Shown: positions 1 to 9,434, counted from the stretch's first letter. The stretch: 64,000 nt of DNA from Thiomicrorhabdus sp963677355 (GCA_963677355.2 CAXXXQ010000001.1:62001-126000); one strand, 5' to 3'. Notes: generated from the letters alone by a model not told the origin. Translations and numbers: made by a program.

Positions 1-708
1 GAGCTGGAGAACGTCACAGTAGAAGACGTCATGATTCCTAAACAAGACATGTATGCAGTCGATGTTGACCAACCTTTTGAGCAGTTCCTTAACGCTATCC
101 AACGCTCGCCCTACACACGCATTCCAATCTACCGCGGCTCATTGGACGAAGACCTGATCGGCGTGTTAAACCTGCGCCGGGCATTGCCAATCCTGATGCG
201 CGACGAAGTTAAACTGAAAGACATTATCAAAATCACTCGTCCGGCCTACTTTGTACCGGAAACTACTTCGCTAAGTATCCAGCTCAGAAAGTTCAATGAA
301 CAGAAACGCCGCATGGCTCTGATTGTTGACGAATATGGCGACCTGCAAGGCCTGTTGACCATGGAAGACCTGCTGGAAGAGATCGTCGGTAAACTCTCAA
401 CCGACGCCAATTCAAAACAGGATGAATCGGTAGCCATGCACGAAGACGGCACCATGACAATTGATGCCGGTGAATTCATTCGCGACCTCAACAAAGAGTA
501 CAACTTGAGCTTGCCGACAAACGGACCGAAAACATTGAACGGCCTGATACAGGAGGAACTCGAAGCACTTCCTGAGCCTGGCACCTGTATTAAGGTCGAT
601 GATTATGTTTTAGAGGTCGTTGAAACTTCGTCCAATGCCATTGAGATGATCAGGCTAAGCACTTATGTCAAACCCGATACTAAAAGAAAAAAGGCAATCT
701 ATGACTGA
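1..708 (+). CDS. HlyC/CorC (CorB/YfjD-type) CBS-domain protein, 5' end outside window
   Basis: The reading frame is open from base 1, so the gene starts upstream and only about 235 C-terminal residues are seen. They hold the hinge DVMIPKQDM that precedes the CBS pair, two CBS repeats (the second ends with VDEYGDLQGLLTMEDLLEEIVG), and a C-terminal CorC/HlyC domain (about the last 80 residues, with DAGEFIRDLN and LNGLIQEELEALP). Proteins of this type normally carry an N-terminal DUF21/CNNM membrane domain and are linked to Mg/Co transport or resistance. The VPETTSLSIQL and LNGLI segments match the CorB/YfjD branch better than the short cytosolic CorC (YbeX). The membrane part lies outside the window, so the assignment rests on the cytosolic half. 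Confidence 0.88.
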   Translation, partial: ELENVTVEDVMIPKQDMYAVDVDQPFEQFLNAIQRSPYTRIPIYRGSLDEDLIGVLNLRRALPILMRDEVKLKDIIKITRPAYFVPETTSLSIQLRKFNEQKRRMALIVDEYGDLQGLLTMEDLLEEIVGKLSTDANSKQDESVAMHEDGTMTIDAGEFIRDLNKEYNLSLPTNGPKTLNGLIQEELEALPEPGTCIKVDDYVLEVVETSSNAIEMIRLSTYVKPDTKRKKAIYD

Positions 709-1519
709 TTCCATCCCGCACCCGTTTCAAGACGACAGCCAATGGCAGAAGCTTCAACAAGGCATTGCCACCCTTGCCAAACAAGAAGTGCTTGCCAGAT
801 TTGAACAAGTCGTCGCCGAAGAAAAACAAGACGGCTCCCTACTGACCGAAGCGGATACCGAAATGCAAAAACAGACGCAAGCCTTTTTGGAACAAAACTG
901 GCCTGAGTATGCATTTCTAGGTGAAGAGTCACCAGCCGAAGAGCAAGAAGCGGCCATGAATAGTCAAAGTGGCTGTTGGATTCTCGATCCGGTAGACGGA
1001 ACCAGTAACTTTGCGATCGGCGTGCCCTTCTACTCGGTCTCTCTAGCACTGATGATCAGCGGCCGTTTAGTGGCCGGACTGGTGTACGACCCGAGTCGGG
1101 ACGAAATGTTTGCCGCACGCTTACAACAAGGGGCGACCCTCAATAATCGCCCGTTGATCGCCAAAACCATGAAACAACATATCAAGCAGACCAGCGGTAT
1201 TATCGACTTCAAACGTCTATCCGCGGAAATGGCGAGCAAAATTGCCATTGAATGCCCCTACTCATCGCAACGCAGCTTTGGTTCCGTTGCTCTGGACTGG
1301 TGCTGGATCGCGGCAGGACGCGGTCAAATTTACCTGCATGGAGCACAAAATATCTGGGATTACGCTGCCGGTTGGCTGATTTTGGATGAAGCCGGAGGTT
1401 ATAGCTGCACTTTAGACAATGAAAGCGTTGTCACCCCTAAAGTTGTTAAACGTTCAGCCGTGGCGGCAACAACAAAAGAACTATTTACCGAGTGGCAAAC
1501 TTACCTGAAAATCGTCTGA
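701..1519 (+). CDS. Inositol monophosphatase family protein
   Basis: A 272-residue Mg-dependent sugar or nucleotide phosphatase of the IMPase fold. Metal-binding motifs are intact: E75 in GEES, D96 and D99 in DPVDGTSNF, and D220 in WDYAAG. A start at 665 is possible, but the ATG at 701 follows AAAAAAGG at good spacing and overlaps the end of the upstream gene by 8 bases, as expected for translational coupling. The family includes SuhB, CysQ and histidinol-phosphatase-like enzymes. The sequence alone does not tell which substrate is used, and linkage to a CorB-type gene does not help. The stop codon abuts the stop of the convergent kinase gene with no gap. Confidence 0.88.
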   Translation: MTDSIPHPFQDDSQWQKLQQGIATLAKQEVLARFEQVVAEEKQDGSLLTEADTEMQKQTQAFLEQNWPEYAFLGEESPAEEQEAAMNSQSGCWILDPVDGTSNFAIGVPFYSVSLALMISGRLVAGLVYDPSRDEMFAARLQQGATLNNRPLIAKTMKQHIKQTSGIIDFKRLSAEMASKIAIECPYSSQRSFGSVALDWCWIAAGRGQIYLHGAQNIWDYAAGWLILDEAGGYSCTLDNESVVTPKVVKRSAVAATTKELFTEWQTYLKIV

Positions 1520-1535
1520 TCATCGCTCAGACGAT
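1511..1535. terminator. Hairpin spanning two abutting stop codons
   Basis: ATCGTCTGA (1511-1519) and TCAGACGAT (1527-1535) form a perfect 9-bp stem with a 7-base loop. The left arm ends in the phosphatase gene's TGA, and the loop begins with the complement of the kinase gene's TGA. No T-tract follows on either strand, so it may be a bidirectional 3'-end stabiliser rather than a strong intrinsic terminator. Confidence 0.5.
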
Positions 1536-3760
1536 CTAGCCCATTTATTTAATACCTGCTTAAGCTGATCAATATTGATTGGCTTGGTCAGGCAGTCGTT
1601 CATGCCGATTGCAATCACCGTCTCATAAACGTCCTCATAGGCATTGGCCGTCAAAGCAACAATCGGAATTTCTCTGATTGGCGAAACCGATCCACTGCGA
1701 ATTTTACGGGTCGCTTCCAAACCGTCCATTTCCGGCATCTGCATATCCATTAACACCAAATCAAACTCGTTTTCAGGCTGCTCAAGGCTCTGTACCGCCT
1801 CCAAACCATTATTGGCGATAATCACCCGATGACCCAGCTTGGTCAAAATCGATTTGATCAGGAACTGATTCGGCAGATTGTCTTCCGCCACTAAGATCGA
1901 TAAATTCTCAACATCTGCCAAAATGACCGATTCAACCAAACCAGAGGATTCCTCAGACTTGGCTGGTGTGAATGGAATCTCAAACCAAAAAGTACTGCCC
2001 TCGCCCTCTTTGCTTTCAATACCGATACGACCATTCATAGCTTCAACCAATTTCTTACTGATTGCCAAGCCCAACCCGGTTCCACCATAGTTTTTTGAGG
2101 TTGAAGATTCTGCTTGCGAAAACTCCGAAAACAGCTTGGGAATATTCGATTCGGCAATACCGATCCCGGTATCCACGACTTCGAAACGAACGTTATTACT
2201 CATCTTTGAAAGCGTTACATTCACGATCACGCCACCTTCCGTGGTGAATTTAAGCGCATTGCCTACCAGGTTCAGCAAAACTTGACGTAAGCGTCCATCG
2301 TCACCCAGATAATGTTCATGCAACTCATCACTAATATTTGATTTCAAATAGATATTTTTCAGCTTGGCATTGGTGGCCGACATCTCAATAACAGTATTGA
2401 CCTGCTGACGGATATCAAACGGACTCAAGTCCAGTTCGACTTTACCGGCATCTAACTTATTAAAATCAAGAATATCGTTAATTAAATACAACAGGTGCTC
2501 GCCGGAACGTTTAATCATTTCCACGTGTTCGGCAAGGTTCTCATCAAGCCTTTCGGAAAGTAGCAACCCGGCATTACCAATCACCGAATTCAATGGCGTA
2601 CGTATTTCGTGACTCATAATGGACAAGAAACTGGCTTTGGCCTTAGCGGCATCCTCGGCAATGGCTCGAGCCTCTTTAAGCTCCTCTTCCATCTGCTTAC
2701 GTTCGGTAATATCTAAGGAAAAGCTGAGCAACCAGGTTTCATAAGGTTTATTCGGCTGCAAGACTCTAATCGGCACTTTGCCGATTAATAACCAGCCGTT
2801 GCCGTCGTCAGTCTCATTTTCGAAAATCGACAATCTTTCGGATTGCTGGATGGTTTTATCGACTTCCGCTTTTTTCAATGAAGCCGGCATCGGATAAACT
2901 TCATAATCGGTGCGCCCGATTAATTGATTGCGCAACATATTGTTTTGGGTTTCCGCTTCCGCATTAAAGAAACGGTAACAGCCTTGCGCATCTTTAACAT
3001 AGATACTGATCGGCAAGGCATCAATCATCTGTTCAATCAACGCTTCCCGCTGTTTTAACTCCAGCTCGGTATGTTTACGTTCAGAGATATCTTCCAGACT
3101 TCCTGTCAACCTAATCGGCAAACTGCCATCCCATTCCGCTTGCCCGCGCATCGAAATCCATTGATGTTGATTTCTGTGATCAATGACCCGAAATTCTACC
3201 TTGAGCGGCCAATCGGTATCCAGATGTTCTTCAATGGCGTCCTTGACCGAGTCTATATCTTCGGGATGAATAAAAGCCAACATTTCCTGATAAGAGTGGC
3301 CTAGCTGAGCGCTGGAAATTCCGAAAATATCATAGACACGCTGATTGAACCGAATCTGATCTTCTTCCAAATTCCAATCGAACACTCCTAACCCGGCAGA
3401 CTTGATCACTTTAGGGTACAGATCGCTTCCTTTTTCAGGAGTAACTTCAGCGGAAGCCGGTTTGACAAAAAACTGAACCAGCACAAATTTTTCTTGAATC
3501 GGGGTGGCGATAAATTGGTAATTTTCGACTGCATTAGAAATGGGGAAGTCGAATGTTGAGGTAACGACTTTGGATAAAGCGTCGATCATCTCGATTTTAA
3601 ATAACGGATGATGATCAATATCAAAATGCCCCCATACGGATTCTGCGGAAGCGTTCTGCCATGTCCTCAGCCAATTACCATCGTCGTCACGGTAAAACAA
3701 AGCCGTTGCAATAGGCAGTGAACTGTAGAGCTTTTCTATACTGGACTCAATGGAACTCAA
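1520..3760 (-). CDS. Soluble PAS-PAS hybrid sensor histidine kinase with receiver domain
   Basis: A 746-residue kinase with no membrane segment, so it probably senses a cytosolic signal. In order: an unassigned N-terminal region (about 1-115), a PAS_3-type domain ending DISERK (about 117-230), a second PAS ending DITERK (about 235-355), HisKA with phospho-acceptor H384 in MSHEIRTPLN, a HATPase domain (N box NLVGNALKF, G1 DTGIGI, G2 GGTGLGL), and a C-terminal receiver with phospho-acceptor D672 in LMDMQMPEMDG and the conserved K in LTKPI. The start codon is TTG at 3760, chosen because GGAAGG lies 7 bases upstream and no better start is near. No response regulator gene is adjacent, so the output partner is unknown. 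Confidence 0.9.
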   Translation of the reverse strand: MSSIESSIEKLYSSLPIATALFYRDDDGNWLRTWQNASAESVWGHFDIDHHPLFKIEMIDALSKVVTSTFDFPISNAVENYQFIATPIQEKFVLVQFFVKPASAEVTPEKGSDLYPKVIKSAGLGVFDWNLEEDQIRFNQRVYDIFGISSAQLGHSYQEMLAFIHPEDIDSVKDAIEEHLDTDWPLKVEFRVIDHRNQHQWISMRGQAEWDGSLPIRLTGSLEDISERKHTELELKQREALIEQMIDALPISIYVKDAQGCYRFFNAEAETQNNMLRNQLIGRTDYEVYPMPASLKKAEVDKTIQQSERLSIFENETDDGNGWLLIGKVPIRVLQPNKPYETWLLSFSLDITERKQMEEELKEARAIAEDAAKAKASFLSIMSHEIRTPLNSVIGNAGLLLSERLDENLAEHVEMIKRSGEHLLYLINDILDFNKLDAGKVELDLSPFDIRQQVNTVIEMSATNAKLKNIYLKSNISDELHEHYLGDDGRLRQVLLNLVGNALKFTTEGGVIVNVTLSKMSNNVRFEVVDTGIGIAESNIPKLFSEFSQAESSTSKNYGGTGLGLAISKKLVEAMNGRIGIESKEGEGSTFWFEIPFTPAKSEESSGLVESVILADVENLSILVAEDNLPNQFLIKSILTKLGHRVIIANNGLEAVQSLEQPENEFDLVLMDMQMPEMDGLEATRKIRSGSVSPIREIPIVALTANAYEDVYETVIAIGMNDCLTKPINIDQLKQVLNKWARSSER

Positions 3761-3880
3761 AACGACGCCTTCCCAATAGCAATCTTTATTTTCTATTCTA
3801 GTCTCTGTAGAGAGTATTTAGGAGAGAAATTCACCCTACTGGGTGTAAATAGTAATGTCTGTCTTCTCTTTTAGAGACTA

Positions 3881-3904
3881 AAAAGCCTGCAATCGCAGGC
3901 TTTT
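3881..3904. terminator. Bidirectional intrinsic terminator after the FadL-type gene
   Basis: AAAAGCCTGC (3881-3890), loop AATC, GCAGGCTTTT (3895-3904). It lies 30 bases past the stop of the minus-strand porin gene and upstream of the kinase start, isolating the two minus-strand genes. Confidence 0.85.
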
Positions 3905-3934
3905 ATCAATCCTCTCAAAAAACAGATAGAACCA

Positions 3935-5251
3935 TCAGTACTTCCATACCACCTGAGCACTGAATATCTCGACCGAAGAGTCATAAGAACCTTTTAACAA
4001 AGAGTCTCCCAAACTTGAGTAAGTCATATAATCGACATTGGATTCGTTGGCAAAGATATAGCTGTAGGCAATATCCACATTCAGGTTTTTATTGGCTTTA
4101 TATCCCAAACCGACGGAGACCCATTTACGATCATTATCCGGTGTTCTAGGAGAACGCGATTCCGAATTCGGAACCGGTGTCTGATCCAAAGCGACCCCGG
4201 TTCTCAGTTTCACCTTTGAATTCAGCTGATGGCTTACACCCAATGCATAGCGCATTGAATCGTCAAAATTCTGATTAGACTCGGAATCAGGTGATCCGTT
4301 ATCAAATTCGACAACTAGCTCGTCATAAGCAGACCACCCCGTCCAAGTTGCACTGGCAAGTAACTGGGTCTTGTCCGATATTTTGTAATCAGCCGCCAAT
4401 GAAGCGGATGCCGGCAAATTAACCGTGGCCGACGCATCGGCATTGTACAGAATATCGGCTACAGTCAATCCGGCATAGGCAGGATTTAATGCTCCCAAAT
4501 CGGTTGTGTTATTAATATTGCCGTATCTCACCTTACCGTCTACATCATGAGTAATTTTCGAACGGTAACTAAGACCGATATTCAAATCCTCCGATGCTTT
4601 ATAGAGCAACCCTAAGTTGTAACCGAAAGCCCAACTACTTCCCGTTACCTTGGCATTACCGTCCATAGACCCGAGCGCCAACTGATTGACTTTCTGTTCC
4701 AGTACAACATCGACATACTGTGCATTCAGACCAAAACCGAGACTTAATTTATCATTCACTTTTCTGGCAATAGACGGGTTGATATTCAAAGTTTTCAGAT
4801 CCGTCTCGGTTGCATGATAACGCCCGACCCAGTTTTCATCATAAGAGATATGCTGTCCGAAAGGGACATTGATTCCCAAACCTACCGAGTAGTCTTGATA
4901 ATCCCCTTTCCAATAAATATTCGGTACAAACCCAGCCGTAGCGCCATTAGCGTCGCCACCAAAATTTTCCTGCTCGCCCGGAGTGTCGACAAAAATTAAC
5001 GAACCATCATTAGTAAAGTCTGCTTTCGGAAGAATGACATGCCCACCGACAATTGCCTGATTACCGTTGATCTCGGTTAGGCCGGCCGGGTTAAACCACA
5101 TCACACTGGAATCTTCAGTGTTAACTGCCGAACCGGCATAGGACAAACCTTGACCGCTTGCACTTTGCTCAATTAAAGCAAATCCGGATGCCATTGCCGA
5201 AGGGGCCGCTAAAGCCAACAATAACGCGCTCGTTAATTTTGATAATTGCAT
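3935..5251 (-). CDS. FadL/TodX-family outer-membrane porin (OMPP1)
   Basis: A 438-residue outer-membrane beta-barrel of the FadL family, which lets hydrophobic compounds such as long-chain fatty acids or aromatics cross the outer membrane. Visible are a signal peptide ending MASG (about residues 1-22), the family N-terminus GFALIEQSASGQGLSYAG, the conserved NPAG (MWFNPAGLTEI), alternating beta-strand patterns and a C-terminal aromatic strand ending VVWKY. The reading frame extends 17 codons upstream to 5302, but the ATG at 5251 is preceded by GGAGAG at good spacing and begins a clean signal peptide. It stands alone between its own terminator and radA. The substrate cannot be told from sequence. 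Confidence 0.9.
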   Translation of the reverse strand: MQLSKLTSALLLALAAPSAMASGFALIEQSASGQGLSYAGSAVNTEDSSVMWFNPAGLTEINGNQAIVGGHVILPKADFTNDGSLIFVDTPGEQENFGGDANGATAGFVPNIYWKGDYQDYSVGLGINVPFGQHISYDENWVGRYHATETDLKTLNINPSIARKVNDKLSLGFGLNAQYVDVVLEQKVNQLALGSMDGNAKVTGSSWAFGYNLGLLYKASEDLNIGLSYRSKITHDVDGKVRYGNINNTTDLGALNPAYAGLTVADILYNADASATVNLPASASLAADYKISDKTQLLASATWTGWSAYDELVVEFDNGSPDSESNQNFDDSMRYALGVSHQLNSKVKLRTGVALDQTPVPNSESRSPRTPDNDRKWVSVGLGYKANKNLNVDIAYSYIFANESNVDYMTYSSLGDSLLKGSYDSSVEIFSAQVVWKY

Positions 5252-5374
5252 AAACTCTCCATCTTGAGTTGTAAAAATTTGCGTCATTTTACCAACATAC
5301 ACAGCGCTCCTGCATTCAATAAACTAGCTACAGCAATAATTTACTTTATGCAGAAATTCCTATGCCATCCCAGG

Positions 5375-6736
5375 CTATAAAATATCCAGAGCCTGCTGTA
5401 GATTTTTAACCCCGACAATTTCCATTCCCGGCACGCCGCCTTTAGGCACATTATTGATCGGCACAATAGCACGCTTGAAACCATGTTTAGCTGCCTCGAT
5501 GATTCGTTCTTGCCCACTGGGCACCGGTCGAATCTCACCCGCTAATCCGACTTCACCAAACACAATCAATTCCGGTGACAAAGGCTGATTGCGCATACTG
5601 GAAAGAATGGCGCACAGTAAAGCCAAATCGGCACTGGTCTCGGAGACTTTGACCCCACCAACAACATTGACATAAACATCCTGGTCACTGGCCTGAATAC
5701 CGCCATGACGATGCATCACGGCCAACAACATCGCAATACGATTTTGATCTAGGCCAACAGTAACCCTTTTCGGCGCCCCGTACGGCGATTCATCCACTAG
5801 AGCTTGGATTTCAACTAAAAGCGGACGAGACCCCTCCCAAATGACCATGACGACCGACCCTGGAGCCGGCTCTTCTCCTCTGGTCAAAAAAATAGCCGAC
5901 GGGTTTTTAATCTGTTTCATGCCTTTTTCGGTCATCGCGAACACACCCAATTCATTCACCGCTCCAAAACGGTTCTTGATCGCACGCAAAGTTCTAAAAC
6001 GGCTGTCCGACTGTCCTTCCAGAAACACCACCGTATCAACAATGTGTTCTAGCACGCGAGGTCCTGCCACTTCACCGGATTTAGTCACATGCCCTACCAA
6101 AAACACGGCAATATTATTTTGTTTGGCATAGCGGGTCAGAAAAGCAGCCGTTTCTCTAACTTGCGAAACTCCACCGGCCGCGCTATTCACATCGGCCAAC
6201 TGCATGGTCTGAATGGAATCCACCACCATCACTTTAGGCTGCTCTTTCTCGGCTGCCGCACAGATACTTTCTACATCCGTTTCGGTAAACAAACGCAACT
6301 TCTCGTCAGGCAATTCCATGCGTTTGGCACGTTGTGCCACCTGTTGCAAAGACTCCTCTCCGGTGACATAGAGCACATTATGCTGCGTACTCAACTGACA
6401 CATCACCTGTAAGAGAATAGAGGATTTACCAACACCCGGATCCCCGCCGATCAAGACTACCGATCCCGGAACAATGCCTCCTCCAAGCACTCGGTCAAGC
6501 TCACTCATACTCGAGGCGATTCGCGGCACTTCGGCTAAATCCACTTCGTGAATGGATTGCACCGGATTATCCGAGACTCCGGCATAACCTTTACTGCCAG
6601 CGGACGATTTTTTACCAGAACCGAGCTTAAACTCTTTGAGCGTGTTCCAAGCATTGCAAGATTGACATTGCCCTTGCCACTGGGCATGCTCCGCACCGCA
6701 ATCGGTACAGACATAGGCAGTTTTTATTTTGGCCAT
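5375..6736 (-). CDS. radA: DNA repair and recombination ATPase RadA (Sms)
   Basis: A 453-residue RadA. It has an N-terminal C4 zinc finger (C10, C13, C24, C27), a RecA-like ATPase with Walker A GGDPGVGKSS (97-106), the RadA-specific KNRFG motif, and a C-terminal Lon-protease-like domain (from about 290) without protease function. RadA promotes branch migration of recombination intermediates and, in naturally transformable bacteria, extends heteroduplex from the D-loop. The latter is relevant given comEA and pilT/pilU elsewhere in the window. Length and motifs are complete, and the ATG start needs no adjustment. Confidence 0.97.
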   Translation of the reverse strand: MAKIKTAYVCTDCGAEHAQWQGQCQSCNAWNTLKEFKLGSGKKSSAGSKGYAGVSDNPVQSIHEVDLAEVPRIASSMSELDRVLGGGIVPGSVVLIGGDPGVGKSSILLQVMCQLSTQHNVLYVTGEESLQQVAQRAKRMELPDEKLRLFTETDVESICAAAEKEQPKVMVVDSIQTMQLADVNSAAGGVSQVRETAAFLTRYAKQNNIAVFLVGHVTKSGEVAGPRVLEHIVDTVVFLEGQSDSRFRTLRAIKNRFGAVNELGVFAMTEKGMKQIKNPSAIFLTRGEEPAPGSVVMVIWEGSRPLLVEIQALVDESPYGAPKRVTVGLDQNRIAMLLAVMHRHGGIQASDQDVYVNVVGGVKVSETSADLALLCAILSSMRNQPLSPELIVFGEVGLAGEIRPVPSGQERIIEAAKHGFKRAIVPINNVPKGGVPGMEIVGVKNLQQALDIL

Positions 6737-6837
6737 AACGTGTATCGTTCTTCCTCTAGATTTGCCAGATCATTCTAATACCTTTAATTAGGTTTGCCCA
6801 TTTGATTTAAACCCCAGCCAAACATTTGGAGCATAAA

Positions 6838-6860
6838 AAAACCCGCACTAAGCGGGTTTT
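6838..6860. terminator. Intrinsic terminator of the petABC operon
   Basis: AAAACCCGC, loop ACTAA (6847-6851), GCGGGTTTT. It lies 22 bases beyond the petC stop; the A-rich left flank gives a U-tract on the minus-strand transcript. Confidence 0.88.
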
Positions 6861-6881
6861 AGAACAGATACCGACAACAAA

Positions 6882-7538
6882 TTATTTAATATCGCGCCAG
6901 TATTCTCTTTTCAACAGGTAAGTCAACAGCAACAGCACTAACAAGAAGGCAATGACTTTCCAACCTAGATCCAAACGATCCAATTTTGCCGGCTCACCCA
7001 CATACTCCAGGAAGTTAGCGATATCACGCGCAGCCTGCTGATACTCTTCCGGCTCGGCATGACGCTGAATTCCTTCCAACACGTTCGGCATAGAGGTGCC
7101 TTTCAAGACATGGTTGTCCCAGTTACCCTTTTCATCTTGATAATAATCCGTCAAGAAAGTGTAGATATAATCCGTTCCCTTCAAACGAGACATCAACGAC
7201 AAGTCAGGCGGCTCGGTACCGAGCACATCCATAGCCACACCATCCAGCATGCGGGTTTCAACCGTATCCACAACTTTGTTCAATCCATAAGCCATTTTGG
7301 AAACCACTTCTTCATCCGTCCAACCGATATCACGAGCAATACGGTTATAACGCATGTATTTCACAGAGTGACAAGCCATGCAATAGTTTGAGAACAGAAC
7401 CGCTCCACGTTGCAGAGAGTCCTGATCACGCAGATTATTTTCCGCAGGTTTCAACTCGATGCTTGGACCACCTGCGGCTTGAACCGGAGTAACCAGCGGC
7501 AATAAAAGTAAACTAAAAATCGTAACTAGCTTTTTCAT
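6882..7538 (-). CDS. petC: Ubiquinol-cytochrome c reductase, cytochrome c1 subunit
   Basis: The 218-residue c-type cytochrome subunit of the bc1 complex (complex III), which passes electrons from the Rieske protein to soluble cytochrome c at the outer face of the inner membrane. It has a cleavable signal peptide (about 1-22, ending VQAAG), heme c site C53-M-A-C56-H57, a GTSMPN segment that may supply the methionine axial ligand, and a C-terminal membrane anchor (about 190-212) followed by a basic tail. The ATG directly follows the petB stop (TAG-ATG) and has GAGAGGG upstream. It is the last gene of petABC, before a strong terminator. Confidence 0.96.
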   Translation of the reverse strand: MKKLVTIFSLLLLPLVTPVQAAGGPSIELKPAENNLRDQDSLQRGAVLFSNYCMACHSVKYMRYNRIARDIGWTDEEVVSKMAYGLNKVVDTVETRMLDGVAMDVLGTEPPDLSLMSRLKGTDYIYTFLTDYYQDEKGNWDNHVLKGTSMPNVLEGIQRHAEPEEYQQAARDIANFLEYVGEPAKLDRLDLGWKVIAFLLVLLLLTYLLKREYWRDIK

Positions 7539-8780
7539 CTATTGCACCCTCTCTGGAACAGGTTTGGTTTTTTCATTCTTGGACGTAAACGGCAAGATCA
7601 AGAAGAACATGAAATACAGTGCAGTAAAGATCTGCGCAAGCTTGGTCAATTCAGGCGTTGCCGGCTGGGTTCCTAACCAACCCAGTATTAAGAAACTGAC
7701 TAATAACATGGTCAACAACAACTTGAACGAAACCCCGCGATAGCGAATCGATTTTACTTTACAACGATCCAGCCACGGCATGGCAAACAAGACCATGATA
7801 GCCGCACCCATTGCGACGACACCTAAGAACTTGTCAGGCACCGCACGCAAAATGGCATAGAATGGAGTGAAATACCAAACCGGCGCAATATGTTCAGGAG
7901 TCTTCAGCGGGTTAGCCGGTTCAAAGTTAGGCGGTTCAATAAAGTAGCCACCACCCTCCGGCGCATAGAACATCACTAAGGCAAACAATACCATAAAGAA
8001 TACCGCACCCATAGAATCCTTAACCGAATAGTAAGGGTGGAACGGAATACCATCCATCGGCAAACCTTGCGCGTTTTTCACCTTCTTGATTTCTACACCG
8101 TCCGGATTGTTCGAGCCAACCTTATGCAGTGCTACGATGTGCATAAAGACTAAAATCAACAATACCAGCGGCAGAGCAATAACATGCAAAGCAAAGAAAC
8201 GGTTCAGGGTTGCATCAGAGATAACGAAATCACCACGAACCCAGACAGCCAAATCCGGCCCGATGACAGGAACCGCACCAAATAGCGAGATAATTACCTG
8301 CGCACCCCAATACGACATTTGTCCCCAAGGCAACAGATAACCCATAAAGGCTTCAGCCATCAACACCAAGAAGATCAACATACCGATCAGCCACACCAGT
8401 TCTCTAGGCTGCTTATAAGAGCCGTACAGCAAGCCTCTGGTCATATGCAGATAGACAACGATGAAGAATGCAGAAGCACCGGTTGAATGCATGTAACGAA
8501 TCAACCATCCCCATTCAACATCACGCATAATATATTCGACCGAGTTAAAGGCTTCCGCCGCACTTGGCTTGTAGCTCATTGTCAACCAGATACCGGTAAC
8601 TAACTGGTTAACCAACACCAGCAAAGCTAAAGAGCCGAAGAAATACCAAAAGTTGAAGTTCTTCGGTGCATAGTATTCACCAACATGCTCATTCCACGTA
8701 CTAACCAATGGATAGCGCGCGTCAAACCAAGCCAGCAAGGTTCCTTTTTTTACTGAAGTCTTGTTTTCAATATCAGACAT
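7539..8780 (-). CDS. petB: Ubiquinol-cytochrome c reductase, cytochrome b subunit
   Basis: A 413-residue fused-type cytochrome b with eight predicted membrane helices. It binds the low- and high-potential b hemes and forms both quinone sites. Visible are the heme-ligating histidines in helices B and D (RYMHSTGAS, YLHMTRG; FALHVIALP, FMHIVALHKVG), GYLLPWGQMSYWG, and the Qo-site PEWY-type loop as PVWYFTPFYAILRAV. PVWY replaces the common PEWY; variants occur in bacteria, but the Glu-to-Val change at the quinol oxidation site is worth noting. The start codon overlaps the petA stop (TAATG). Confidence 0.96.
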   Translation of the reverse strand: MSDIENKTSVKKGTLLAWFDARYPLVSTWNEHVGEYYAPKNFNFWYFFGSLALLVLVNQLVTGIWLTMSYKPSAAEAFNSVEYIMRDVEWGWLIRYMHSTGASAFFIVVYLHMTRGLLYGSYKQPRELVWLIGMLIFLVLMAEAFMGYLLPWGQMSYWGAQVIISLFGAVPVIGPDLAVWVRGDFVISDATLNRFFALHVIALPLVLLILVFMHIVALHKVGSNNPDGVEIKKVKNAQGLPMDGIPFHPYYSVKDSMGAVFFMVLFALVMFYAPEGGGYFIEPPNFEPANPLKTPEHIAPVWYFTPFYAILRAVPDKFLGVVAMGAAIMVLFAMPWLDRCKVKSIRYRGVSFKLLLTMLLVSFLILGWLGTQPATPELTKLAQIFTALYFMFFLILPFTSKNEKTKPVPERVQ

Positions 8781-9397
8781 TATACTGCTCCCTCTTCCGT
8801 TGGATCTTCACCAATTCTGATTACGGAATCAGATAGATAGCGGTGAGGAGGTATTTCTAAATTCGTAGGTGCCGGTACCGACTGGAATACGCGTCCGGCC
8901 AAATCAAAACGGGAACCGTGACAAGGGCAGAAAAACCCACCTTGCCAATCCGCACCGACATCAGGCGAACCGATAGCAGGACGATATAACGGTGCACAAC
9001 CAAGGTGAGTACATACACCGACAACAACCAGATACTCGTCATTGATCGCACGCGATTCATTTTGACAATATTTAGGCTGCTCAGATGCCGCTGAGGCAGG
9101 ATCTCTTAACTCGCCGTCCAGCGCATTCAATCCTTTGAGCATATCCTCTGTACGACGCACCACCCATACAGGCTTTCCTCGCCAAGAGACCGTTAACATT
9201 TGGCCGGGCTGAAGCTGGCTAATATCCGCATCAACCGGAGCACCGGCCGCTTTTGCTTTCTCACTTGGCTGCCAAGAGCTAACAAAAGGTACCGCCAGGA
9301 ACGTAGCACCAGCCGCACCAACGACGCCAGTTGCGCCGGTTAAAATTTTACGGCGCTGTATGTTCACATTAGTTGCTTTTTTTTCTTCTGTCGACAT
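8780..9397 (-). CDS. petA: Ubiquinol-cytochrome c reductase, Rieske iron-sulfur subunit
   Basis: A 205-residue Rieske protein. The N-terminus has a Tat-type signal-anchor (QRRKIL at 14-19, then a Gly/Ala-rich hydrophobic helix, about 20-40). The 2Fe-2S cluster boxes are C129-T-H131-L-G-C134 and C157-P-C159-H160; by family rule C129, H131, C157 and H160 hold the cluster, and C134 and C159 form the stabilising disulfide. It accepts the first electron from ubiquinol and moves it to cytochrome c1. First gene of petABC, with an AT-rich upstream region holding an inverted repeat (9473-9511). RBS AAGGGAAG precedes the ATG. Confidence 0.96.
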   Translation of the reverse strand: MSTEEKKATNVNIQRRKILTGATGVVGAAGATFLAVPFVSSWQPSEKAKAAGAPVDADISQLQPGQMLTVSWRGKPVWVVRRTEDMLKGLNALDGELRDPASAASEQPKYCQNESRAINDEYLVVVGVCTHLGCAPLYRPAIGSPDVGADWQGGFFCPCHGSRFDLAGRVFQSVPAPTNLEIPPHRYLSDSVIRIGEDPTEEGAV

Positions 9398-9434
9398 GTG
9401 ATTGTCTTCCCTTTTCTACAAGCAAAGTCCGAAT

